From NCBI GenBank assembly GCA_900554815.1, contig USIO01000003.1:13305-77304 (forward strand): 64,000 nucleotides of DNA, read 5' to 3'. Of the stretch, positions 56,292 through 63,879 are shown in pieces (the first letter of the stretch is position 1; each line of letters opens with the position of its first letter). The notes beneath the pieces are model-generated. The model did not search any database. It worked only from the letters and a program-made list of their open reading frames with translations, and had not been told where the DNA came from. Source of the DNA: an uncultured Clostridium sp. (GTDB lineage: Bacteria; Bacillota; Clostridia; TANB77; CAG-508). The position numbers were made by a program, and so were the translations under genes.

Positions 56292-56961
56292 CTATCCTTT
56301 CATTCTTTCTGCTTGAGATTTTCTTAAATAAAGTGGCAATAAAGTATCTGCTGTTAAAATATCTTTATTAATATATTTTTTATAAGCACATTGAGCAAGA
56401 CAAAAAGCAGACTGCTGATAGCTATTAGAAAAAATAGAATTTGGAATTGCTTTTTCTAATTCTTGACGATGTAGTAAAGCACCATTTCCAACAAAGCAAA
56501 TAGTATCCTCTTGCTTTTGCAAAATAGGAATAACTGTGTCAATAGAATCTGCAATATAGTCTTGTAATAATTCATATTTAGAATTAAATATTCCACAATA
56601 TACATTATTATTTTTTGCATCTATTAAAGAAACAATGCATTTTGCTTGCTTTATAGAATATGCCAACACCTCTAAAGATGTAACCCCAACTGTGGGTAAA
56701 TTATTTACCATACTAAAAGCCTTTACAGTAGCAATACCAATTCGGATTCCAGTAAAAGAACCGAGGACCAATGCAGCAAGAGAAAAAATCAACTTGTTCT
56801 AAACTCATATTTGTAATATTAAAAAGATTATCAATAAGAGGCATAAGATTTTCGGAATGTGTTTTATTATCTGTAATAGAAAGCTCTTTTAATAGTTCGT
56901 TATCTTTAACTAAAGCAACAGAACATATATCACTAGAAGTATCTATGGCTAATTGTATCAA
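56292..56961 (-). CDS. tsaB: t6A biosynthesis protein TsaB, one CGG +1 site
   Basis: A 222-residue ASKHA-fold subunit of the TsaBDE complex, which makes N6-threonylcarbamoyl-A37 in tRNAs for ANN codons. IQLAIDTSSDICSVALV and HSENLMPLID form the N-terminus. Skipping the CGG at 56763-56761 restores CCIGPGSFTGIRIGIATVKAF, the most conserved TsaB motif. The gene sits between tsaE (2-base gap) and rimI. Without the shift, translation stops after 82 residues. Confidence 0.92.
56761..56763 (-). other. CGG +1 recoding site 21 (tsaB Gly67)
   Basis: In-frame CGG after CCT. Dropping C gives GGT and the signature GPGSFTGIRIG. The zero frame reads RFFYWNPNWY and stops after 16 codons. Confidence 0.93.
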
Positions 56962-56963
56962 TT

Positions 56964-57419
56964 TTAAACCTCCTCTATTAAATAATTTAGTCTATTACTA
57001 TTTGCTTGTATATTTAGAATTCTACAATTATTATTTTTAAAATCCTTCGAAAATGTAATTTTTATATAGTCAGAAGGAATACTATCTTCAATTAATTCTC
57101 CCCACTCAAAAATACAAATTCCTTTTGAAAAATATTCATCTCCACCAATTGCATAAAATTCATCAATATCTGCTAAACGGTATAAATCAAAATGATAAAT
57201 ATCTAATTTATTTGAATGATACTCATTAACAATTGTAAAAGTAGGACTAGAAATTTCATTTTCTAATCCGAAGTAAGTTAAAATTCCCTCTGTAAACTTT
57301 GTTTTACCAGAACCTAAGTCACCCGAAAGAATAATAACATCTCCAATATTTAATTTGCTAGCTAAACTTTTAGCAAAAGAAATTGTTTCTTTTTCAGAAT
57401 AAGATATAAACTGTTTCAT
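56964..57419 (-). CDS. tsaE: t6A biosynthesis ATPase TsaE
   Basis: 151 residues from ATG 57419 (RBS GGGAG). Walker A is LSGDLGSGKTKFTEGILTYFG, with SPTFTIVNEYHSNKLDIYHFDLYRL and the later FEWGELIEDSIPSDYIKI; all are TsaE signatures. It powers the TsaBDE complex. It is the first gene of a four-gene minus-strand unit and has no CGG. An upstream in-frame start (57437) has no RBS. Confidence 0.95.
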   Translation of the reverse strand: MKQFISYSEKETISFAKSLASKLNIGDVIILSGDLGSGKTKFTEGILTYFGLENEISSPTFTIVNEYHSNKLDIYHFDLYRLADIDEFYAIGGDEYFSKGICIFEWGELIEDSIPSDYIKITFSKDFKNNNCRILNIQANSNRLNYLIEEV

Positions 57420-57498
57420 GAAAACTCCCAAGAACATATTTTTCTTTCTTTATTTTACATTAGTTAATTTTTTTTGTAAATAAAAATAGTAAAAATAT

Positions 57499-57527
57499 TT
57501 GAAAAAAAACAAAAAAGAAGCTATAAT
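57499..57527 (+). promoter_or_regulatory. rsmE promoter, sigma-A type
   Basis: TTGAAA at 57499-57504, 17 bases, TATAAT at 57522-57527, 30 bases before the start codon. Confidence 0.75.
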
Positions 57528-57556
57528 GGTAATCATAAAATATAATAGGAGCTAAT

Positions 57557-58306
57557 ATGCAAAGAATATTTGTAAAAAAAGAGCAAGTAAATAATTTAAA
57601 AAACGAAATAAAAATAATAGATGAAGAAGTAAACCATATTCAAAATGTTTTAAGATACAAAGTAGGAGACAAATTAGAAATTGTAGTAGATGGAATAATA
57701 TATAATGTTCAAATAAAAAGTATGACACAAGATGAGATTAATTGTACTATAACTAACATTTTCGAAAATGAACAAACAAACAAAATATATCTTCACATAA
57801 TACAAGGATTACCTAAAGCAGACAAAATGGAACTTATTATTCAAAAAACTGTAGAATTAGGTGCAAACGAAATTACACCATTAAAAATGGAAAGATGTGT
57901 TGTAAAATTAGATAATGAAACTGCAACAAAAAAAGTAGAACGATGGCAAAAAATTGCAAAATCTGCAGCTCAACAGAGCAAAAGGAATTGCATACCAAAA
58001 GTAAATTGCATAGCTAATCTACAAAATATATTGGAAATATTAAAAGATTATGATATAGTAATAATAGCTTATGAAGAAGAAAAACAAAATACATTAAGAA
58101 AACAGCTAGAGAAGTTAAAGAAAATGAACAAAGAAGCATATAAAATAGCCTGTATAATTGGACCAGAAGGTGGAATTGCACCAAATGAAATCAAAATATT
58201 ATTACAAAACAATGCAATATGTGTAACACTAGGGAAAAGAATACTAAGAACAGAAACAGCACCAATTATGCTAACAAGTATTATTACATATGAAATGGAA
58301 AGCTAG
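57557..58306 (+). CDS. rsmE: 16S rRNA (uracil1498-N3)-methyltransferase
   Basis: 249 residues: an N-terminal PUA-like domain (HIQNVLRYKVGDKLEIVVDG) and a SPOUT domain with LPKADKMELIIQKTVELGANEITPLKMERCVVK, RWQKIAKSAAQQSKRNCIPKV, IIGPEGGIAPNEI and LGKRILRTETAPI. These are RsmE signatures. The RBS is TAGGAGC. It is followed by a membrane protein gene. Confidence 0.95.
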   Translation: MQRIFVKKEQVNNLKNEIKIIDEEVNHIQNVLRYKVGDKLEIVVDGIIYNVQIKSMTQDEINCTITNIFENEQTNKIYLHIIQGLPKADKMELIIQKTVELGANEITPLKMERCVVKLDNETATKKVERWQKIAKSAAQQSKRNCIPKVNCIANLQNILEILKDYDIVIIAYEEEKQNTLRKQLEKLKKMNKEAYKIACIIGPEGGIAPNEIKILLQNNAICVTLGKRILRTETAPIMLTSIITYEMES

Positions 58307-58332
58307 ACATTAAAAAAAGGAGTGTAATATAA

Positions 58333-59025
58333 ATGAAAGAACAAAAAACAGATAACATTATAGAAGAAATAAAAAAGAAGAAAAAAACACCTAAAGAAGT
58401 AAAAGAAAAAATGATTCAAACTGTTTTTAAAAATTTATCACTAGGCATTATAATATTATTGTATTTTACTTTTGTAAATCTAGGATATCATAATATTACA
58501 AAAGATGTTTTTATTGCAGACATTAGGGTATTTAGTATGTGTTTAGTAATAGTTGCAGTTTTACTGTTTGAAAAATCTTACCGTAAAAATATTGCAGAAA
58601 TTGCAATATATGGAATAGAAATGCTATTTGTAGCGTTAGCCACTTTGTTTATACAATACATATATTTTTACCAAACCGAAACTATAATTAGGCTATACAT
58701 GCTAATTCCGCTAGCTTTTGCAATATATTATGTACTAAAATCAATAATATTAGCTACAAAAATAAAACTTGCTAATAAAAATAATATTAGTGACGTAAAA
58801 GAAATTATTAAAAAAGAAAAGAAATTAAATATAGAAGAGCCAACAGAAGATAAGGATAGTATAGCTAACTCGACTAAAAATGAAAAACAATATAAATTAA
58901 AACAAAATTCAGCTAAAAAAAATATATTCTCAAAAAATAAAAAAGACCAATCAAAAAATAAAGCTAAAGAAAAAAATAGCAAAACTGATGGAGAAAAAAA
59001 TACAAAAACCACAAATAAAAAATAA
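58333..59025 (+). CDS. Hypothetical four-helix membrane protein with Lys-rich tail
   Basis: 230 residues. A Lys-rich N-terminus is followed by four membrane segments (about 34-50, 62-80, 92-115, 119-137) and a C-terminal cytoplasmic tail of about 80 residues rich in Lys, Asn and Ser (KNIFSKNKKDQSKNKAKEKNS). No domain is recognised. Similar genes are found between rsmE and yicC in related Clostridia by general order, but no function can be given. The RBS AAAGGAG is clear. Confidence 0.65.
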   Translation: MKEQKTDNIIEEIKKKKKTPKEVKEKMIQTVFKNLSLGIIILLYFTFVNLGYHNITKDVFIADIRVFSMCLVIVAVLLFEKSYRKNIAEIAIYGIEMLFVALATLFIQYIYFYQTETIIRLYMLIPLAFAIYYVLKSIILATKIKLANKNNISDVKEIIKKEKKLNIEEPTEDKDSIANSTKNEKQYKLKQNSAKKNIFSKNKKDQSKNKAKEKNSKTDGEKNTKTTNKK

Positions 59026-59049
59026 GGATAAGACAGGTGATAATAAAAA

Positions 59050-59925
59050 ATGATAAAAAGTATGACAGGTTTTGGAAAAGGAACTTATGAAATAGAAGAT
59101 AGAGTTTACCAAGTGGAAATAAAGTCTGTTAACCATAAATATAATGATATAACTATAAAAACACCAAGAATGTTAAGCTACTTGGAAGAAAAAATAAAAC
59201 AGGAACTTTTACAACATATAAGCAGAGGAAAAATAGATGTGTTTGTTACATTTATTAATTATAGTAATAAAGGAAAAAAAATTAGGATAAACCAAGACTT
59301 AGCTCTAACATATATTCAACAGCTAAAAGAGTTGTCTAACAAAGCAAATTTAATAGGTAATATTAATCTAATGGATATAGCTAAATTACCAGAGGTACTA
59401 ACAATTGAAAACACGGAAGATGAAGATATTCTTTCAAAGGAACTAATGATAGCAGTTAATATAGCAATTCAAGAATTAGTAAATTCTAGAAAAACAGAAG
59501 GCGAAAAAATTGCACAAGATATTAATAAAAGAAATACGATAATTGCCGAAAAAATAGAAAAAATTTCTGAATTTTCTACTGGACTTGTGGAAGAATATGT
59601 AGTAAAATTAAAGGAAAGAATAAAAGAAATATTAAAAACAAATGTAGTAGATGAAAATAGACTAGCACAAGAAATAGTAATTTACTCAGATAAATGTTCT
59701 ATAGAAGAAGAACTAACTCGTCTAAGAAGCCATATAAAAGAATTAAAAAACCTAATTTCGAGTAACATACCAATTGGAAAAAATATGGACTTTTTAGTAC
59801 AAGAAATGAACAGAGAAATTAATACTATCGCATCAAAGGCAAATTGCTTAGAAATTACCAAACTAGTAATAGAAGTAAAAACAATTATTGAAGACATCAG
59901 AGAACAAATTCAAAATATAGAATAA
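59050..59925 (+). CDS. yicC: YicC family endoribonuclease-like protein
   Basis: 291 residues. MIKSMTGFGKGTYEIEDRVYQVEIKSVNHKYNDITIKTPRML is the N-terminal signature; the C-terminal DUF1732 region has YSDKCSIEEELTRLRSHIKEL and GKNMDFLVQEMNREINTIASKA. YicC/YloC proteins are stress-linked endoribonucleases. The gene starts the conserved yicC-remA-rpoZ-gmk group. Confidence 0.93.
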   Translation: MIKSMTGFGKGTYEIEDRVYQVEIKSVNHKYNDITIKTPRMLSYLEEKIKQELLQHISRGKIDVFVTFINYSNKGKKIRINQDLALTYIQQLKELSNKANLIGNINLMDIAKLPEVLTIENTEDEDILSKELMIAVNIAIQELVNSRKTEGEKIAQDINKRNTIIAEKIEKISEFSTGLVEEYVVKLKERIKEILKTNVVDENRLAQEIVIYSDKCSIEEELTRLRSHIKELKNLISSNIPIGKNMDFLVQEMNREINTIASKANCLEITKLVIEVKTIIEDIREQIQNIE

Positions 59926-59939
59926 TATGGGAGGTAAAA

Positions 59940-60194
59940 ATGCAATTAATTAATATTGGTTTTGGAAATATTGTTTCTGCTAATAGAATTATAGCAATTG
60001 TTAGCCCGGAATCTGCGCCAATTAAAAGAATTGTGCAAGAAGCAAAAGACAACAAAATGGCAGTAGATGCAACTTATGGAAGACGAACAAGAGCTGTTTT
60101 AATTATGGATTCTGGACATGTAATATTATCAGCAGTACAACCAGAAACAGTTGCTGGTAGACTAGACAAAGAAGACTTTAGCGAGGAAAACTAA
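59940..60194 (+). CDS. remA: RemA/DUF370 family regulator
   Basis: 84 residues, MQLINIGFGNIVSANRIIAIVSPESAPIKRIVQEAKDNKMAVDATYGRRTRAVLIMDSGHVILSA, the typical RemA sequence. RemA is a ring-forming DNA-binding protein controlling matrix and osmoprotection genes in B. subtilis. It follows yicC after 14 bases with RBS GGGAGG. Confidence 0.95.
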   Translation: MQLINIGFGNIVSANRIIAIVSPESAPIKRIVQEAKDNKMAVDATYGRRTRAVLIMDSGHVILSAVQPETVAGRLDKEDFSEEN

Positions 60195-60249
60195 AAAATT
60201 ATAAATTAAATAATTAAAAAACTATTTATAAGAGAAAGAGGGAATCAAA

Positions 60250-60441
60250 ATGATAGTAAAGCCAACTGTTAAAGAACTACTAGAACATGCAAGAAATAGA
60301 TATGAATTAGTAATTGCAACAGCTAAACGAGCAAGACAAATTTCTAATGGAGATATGGTATTGACTAATGTTGACGAAAAAACACCTGTAACATTAGCAG
60401 CAAACGAAATAGCAGAAGGTAAGGTGTCTATAATATGCTAG
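60250..60441 (+). CDS. rpoZ: RNA polymerase omega subunit
   Basis: 63 residues, MIVKPTVKELLEHARNRYELVIATAKRARQISNG, with KTPVTLAANEIAEGKVSI at the end. Omega helps fold the beta' subunit. Its last 7 bases overlap the next gene, gmk. In B. subtilis the order is gmk-rpoZ, so the pair is inverted here. Confidence 0.93.
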   Translation: MIVKPTVKELLEHARNRYELVIATAKRARQISNGDMVLTNVDEKTPVTLAANEIAEGKVSIIC

Positions 60442-61010
60442 TAATATTATCTGGAGTAGCAGGAGCTGGAAAAGATACAATAAAAAAAGAGTTACTAAAA
60501 AAGATGAGCCAAGTTACAACATTACCGTCATTTACAGATAGACCACCAAGGGCAACAGATGAGGAAGGACAAACATACAATTTTGTATCTACAGAAGAAT
60601 TTGAACAAATGATTAAAAATAATGAACTATACGAATATTCTGTTCATCACAACCATTATTATGGAACATCAAAAAAATTATTAAATGAAAAAATTAATAG
60701 TGGAAAAATTATTGTAAAAGATATTGATGTAAATGGAACAGAAGAACTAGTGGACTTATTAAAAAACGATGCAAAAGTTGTAACCATTTTTTTACGAGTT
60801 CCAAAAGATGTATTAAAAAACAGACTTGAAAATAGAGCAGATAAACCAAGCCTAAAAGAAATAGAATTACGCTTAAACCGATTTGATTATGAAGAATCTA
60901 AAATAGGACTTTATGATTATGTTATAAAAAATAATGATTTAGAAAAAACCGTAAAAATAATAACAACTATTATAGAAAGCGAAATGAATGTAAAATCAAC
61001 AACATTTTAA
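60435..61010 (+). CDS. gmk: Guanylate kinase-like protein
   Basis: 191 residues. The P-loop reads GVAGAGKDT instead of the usual GPSGVGKGT. The GMP-binding region PSFTDRPPRATDEEGQTYNFVSTEEFEQMI keeps the R-P-x-R and E-G-x-x-Y pattern, and YGTSKKLLNEKINSGKIIVKDIDVNG and RLENRAD complete the fold. It is somewhat diverged but is the only candidate for GMP to GDP conversion here, and its place after remA and rpoZ supports gmk. The start overlaps rpoZ by 7 bases. Confidence 0.85.
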   Translation: MLVILSGVAGAGKDTIKKELLKKMSQVTTLPSFTDRPPRATDEEGQTYNFVSTEEFEQMIKNNELYEYSVHHNHYYGTSKKLLNEKINSGKIIVKDIDVNGTEELVDLLKNDAKVVTIFLRVPKDVLKNRLENRADKPSLKEIELRLNRFDYEESKIGLYDYVIKNNDLEKTVKIITTIIESEMNVKSTTF

Positions 61011-61062
61011 ATAATCAAATCTAAAATAATAAAACAATAACTTCAAATTCATTTTGCTGTAA

Positions 61063-61091
61063 TTGACAAATAGAAAAAAATATAGTAATAT
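61063..61091 (+). promoter_or_regulatory. thrS leader promoter
   Basis: TTGACA at 61063-61068, 17 bases, TAATAT at 61086-61091, a good sigma-A promoter just upstream of the T-box leader. Confidence 0.75.
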
Positions 61092-61099
61092 AAATACAT

Positions 61100-61340
61100 G
61101 TTAATAAAAAGCATTTGACGAGAAAAAGTAAAATAAAGGTTATTTTTAGAGAGGATAAGTGAGTACGCTGAAAGCTTATCTAAATAAACGTATTTGAAAA
61201 AACTACCTCGGAGCTTTTACTAGAAAAACTAGTAACGTTGATTACGATATAATCTAAAACTAAGTTAAACTTAGGGTGGAACCGTGTATATATGCACCCC
61301 TATGAAAATGATTAATATTTTCATAGGGGATTTTTTATTA
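61100..61340 (+). ncRNA. T-box riboswitch of thrS
   Basis: The T-box core AGGGTGGAACCGTG is at 61273-61286, followed by a terminator hairpin (CCCCTATGAAAAT / ATTTTCATAGGGG, 61297-61330) and a T-run. Upstream bases 61150-61260 contain paired Stem I type segments (GATAAG / CTTATC). The TGGA in the T-box would pair with an acceptor end UCCA, consistent with a tRNA having U73. Uncharged tRNA-Thr should favour the antiterminator and turn on thrS. I could not fix the specifier codon with confidence. Confidence 0.9.
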
Positions 61341-61369
61341 TATAGAAAAATAAAAGAGGAGGAAAATTT

Positions 61370-63130
61370 ATGTTTAAAATTAAGTTAGATGGAGGAAGAA
61401 CAAAAGAAGTTGAAGAAAAGACATATTGGCATACAACTTCACACATTATGGCACAAGCTGTAAAAAGGCTATTCCCAAATACAAAACTAGCAATAGGACC
61501 TGCAATTGAAAATGGTTTTTACTATGACTTTGATATTGAAAAACCATTTTCAGAAGAGGACTTACTAAAAATTGAAGAAGAAATGAAAAAAATTATTAAA
61601 GAAAACTATGAAATAGAAAGGTTTGTATTACCTAGAAAAGATGCTTTAAACCTAATGAAAGAAAAACAAGAACCATACAAGGTAGAACTAATATTAGATT
61701 TACCAGAAGGCGAAGAAATTTCTTTTTATAAACAAGGCGAGTTTGTAGACTTATGCGCTGGACCTCATTTAGATGCAACGGGAAATGTAAAAGCTATTAA
61801 ATTATTGTCTTCTTCAGGTGCCTACTGGAGAGGAGACGAGCATAATAAAATGTTACAAAGAATTTATGGAATATCTTTTCCTAAAGCAAGTCAATTAGAA
61901 GAATATATTAATATTATAGAAGAAGCAAAAAAGAGAGATCACCGTAAATTAGGAAAAGAATTGGAACTATTCTTTTTTGACGAAACAGCTCCAGGAATGG
62001 CATACTGGTTACCAAAAGGATTTACAATGCTAAATACTCTAATTGAATTTTGGAGAAAAGAACACCAAAAAAGAGGATACCAAGAATTTTCTGGACCACA
62101 ATTAAATAGTAGTGTGCTATGGAAAACATCAGGACATTGGGACCATTACAAAGAAGATATGTTTGTATTAAAAGATATAGATGGAAACGAACAAGCTCTA
62201 AAACCAATGAATTGCCCCAACTCTATTAAAGTTTATCAATCAAAATTAAGAAGTTATAAAGACTTGCCTCTTAGATTTAATGATGTTGATGTTATTCATA
62301 GAAACGAAAAATCTGGGCAATTAAATGGGTTGTTTAGAGTAAGAATGTTTAGACAAGATGATTCGCATAATTATGTAACAGAAGAACAAATTGGAAGTGA
62401 AATAAAAGAAATTGTTGAAATAATTAATAAAATGTATGGAATTTTTGGATTAGAGTATCAATTAACTTTATCAACAAGACCAAAAGACTATATGGGAGAA
62501 ATTGAAACTTGGGATAAAGCAGAAGTTGATTTAAAAAAAGTGTTAAATGAACTTTGCGGAGAGAATAATTATAGAATTAACGAAGGAGATGGAGCTTTTT
62601 ACGGACCAAAGATTGACATTAAAATGAAAGACTGTTTAGGAAGAGAATGGCAGATGGGAACAATACAATTAGATTTTCAATTGCCATCAAGATTTAATTT
62701 ATACTATATAGACAAAGACGGAAACAAAAAGACACCTATTATGATACATAGAGCTATTTTAGGTTCTTTTGAAAGATTTTTAGGAATTATTACAGAACAT
62801 TTTGCAGGAGCATTTCCAATGTGGCTAGCACCAGTACAAGTAAAAATATTACCAATTGCAGATACACATATTCCTTATTCAAAAAAAATAAAGGAAAAAT
62901 TAGAGGAAAAAGGTATTAGAGTAGAACTAGATGACAGAAGCGAAAAAGTTGGATATAAAATTCGTGAAGCACAGTTACAAAAAATTACATATATGCTAAT
63001 TATAGGAGATAAGGAAATAGAAAATAATGCTGTAGGAGTACGTTCAAGAAAAGATGGAGATATTGGGCAAATGCAATTAGAAGAGTTTATTAATAGGGCT
63101 GTAAAAGAAATTGAAAACTATGTTAGATAA
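61370..63130 (+). CDS. thrS: Threonyl-tRNA synthetase lacking the TGS domain
   Basis: 586 residues. The usual ThrRS (about 640) starts with a TGS domain; here the protein begins almost at the editing domain (YWHTTSHIMAQAVKRLFP, HxxxH zinc site, then CAGPHL at about 128). The class II catalytic core follows (KPMNCPNSIKVYQS, RNEKSGQLNGLFRVRMFRQDDSH, YGPKIDIKMKD, HRAILGSFERFLGIITEHF), then the anticodon-binding domain (PIADTHIPYSKKIKEKLEEKGI). AGGAGG precedes ATG 61370, so the short start is real. It is controlled by the T-box. Confidence 0.95.
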   Translation: MFKIKLDGGRTKEVEEKTYWHTTSHIMAQAVKRLFPNTKLAIGPAIENGFYYDFDIEKPFSEEDLLKIEEEMKKIIKENYEIERFVLPRKDALNLMKEKQEPYKVELILDLPEGEEISFYKQGEFVDLCAGPHLDATGNVKAIKLLSSSGAYWRGDEHNKMLQRIYGISFPKASQLEEYINIIEEAKKRDHRKLGKELELFFFDETAPGMAYWLPKGFTMLNTLIEFWRKEHQKRGYQEFSGPQLNSSVLWKTSGHWDHYKEDMFVLKDIDGNEQALKPMNCPNSIKVYQSKLRSYKDLPLRFNDVDVIHRNEKSGQLNGLFRVRMFRQDDSHNYVTEEQIGSEIKEIVEIINKMYGIFGLEYQLTLSTRPKDYMGEIETWDKAEVDLKKVLNELCGENNYRINEGDGAFYGPKIDIKMKDCLGREWQMGTIQLDFQLPSRFNLYYIDKDGNKKTPIMIHRAILGSFERFLGIITEHFAGAFPMWLAPVQVKILPIADTHIPYSKKIKEKLEEKGIRVELDDRSEKVGYKIREAQLQKITYMLIIGDKEIENNAVGVRSRKDGDIGQMQLEEFINRAVKEIENYVR

Positions 63131-63162
63131 ATATTTTAAAATATTATTTGGAGGTAATGTAC

Positions 63163-63879
63163 ATGGATTTAAATTTAAATTATTATTTTAATAACTACGA
63201 GCAAAATAATGTAATAAATCAATTAACAAAAAATATAACAAATATATGGGAAATGAGAAATAATGCGAAAAATTTTCTAGAAAAAGAAGTAACTTTAAAA
63301 GGGCTAAAAGAAAATCATGGAACATTATTAGGCGAAAATATTACTTTTATAGGAAACTATTATATTGGCAAAGGAACAAAAATATATCCAGGAGCTGTTA
63401 TTGAAGGACCTGTATACATTGGAGAAAATGTAAGTATTATGCCTGGTGCTTATGTAAGACCAGGAACAATTACAGGAAATAAGTGTGTTATTGGATTTAA
63501 TTCAGAAGTTAAAAACAGTATTATTCAAGATGGAGCAAAAATCGCAAGCTTAGCATTTGTTGGGGACAGTATTTTGGGGAAAAGTGCAAGAATAGGCTCT
63601 GGTGTAATTACTGCCAACAGAAGGTTTGACCAACAAAATATACGACTAAAAAAAGAAGATGGAGAAAAGTTAGATACAGGTACAGATTTTTTTGGTTGTA
63701 TTTTAGGAGATTATGCAAGAATTGGTGCAAATAGTGTAACTTCACCAGGGACTTTAATAGGGGCATACACATGGATATATCCGGCAACATCAATTCATGG
63801 ATTTATTCCTAAGGAAAAAAGAGTATATAATAAAAGCAATTGGACTATAGAAGACAATGCAAAAATAGATTTAAAATAA
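63163..63879 (+). CDS. Left-handed beta-helix acyltransferase, GlmU C-terminal-like
   Basis: 238 residues from ATG 63163 (GGAGG eight bases upstream; an ATG at 63157 is too close). After a 50-residue N-terminal part come hexapeptide repeats (LLGENITFIGNYYIGKGTKIYPGAVIEGPVYIGENVSIMPGAYVRPG, CVIGFNSEVKNSIIQDGAKIASLAFVGDSILGKSARIGSGVITANRR). This is similar to the acetyltransferase half of GlmU or to nucleoside-diphosphate-sugar acyltransferases. There is no nucleotidyltransferase domain. The substrate is unknown. Confidence 0.8.
   Translation: MDLNLNYYFNNYEQNNVINQLTKNITNIWEMRNNAKNFLEKEVTLKGLKENHGTLLGENITFIGNYYIGKGTKIYPGAVIEGPVYIGENVSIMPGAYVRPGTITGNKCVIGFNSEVKNSIIQDGAKIASLAFVGDSILGKSARIGSGVITANRRFDQQNIRLKKEDGEKLDTGTDFFGCILGDYARIGANSVTSPGTLIGAYTWIYPATSIHGFIPKEKRVYNKSNWTIEDNAKIDLK

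Noticed and set aside
6870..56763. CGG reassigned to another amino acid (as in lineages where CGG means Trp or Gln)
   Set aside because: Reading on in the same frame after CGG ends in a stop within 1-19 codons at all 21 sites and destroys known motifs. Only a one-base skip restores them.
6870..56763. Random insertion errors of the assembly
   Set aside because: All 21 insertions are a C, in front of GG, and in the phase of a Gly codon. The many CGG that straddle codons and the GG in other phases are undisturbed, and no other indels occur in 64 kb. It remains a formal alternative to be excluded with raw reads.
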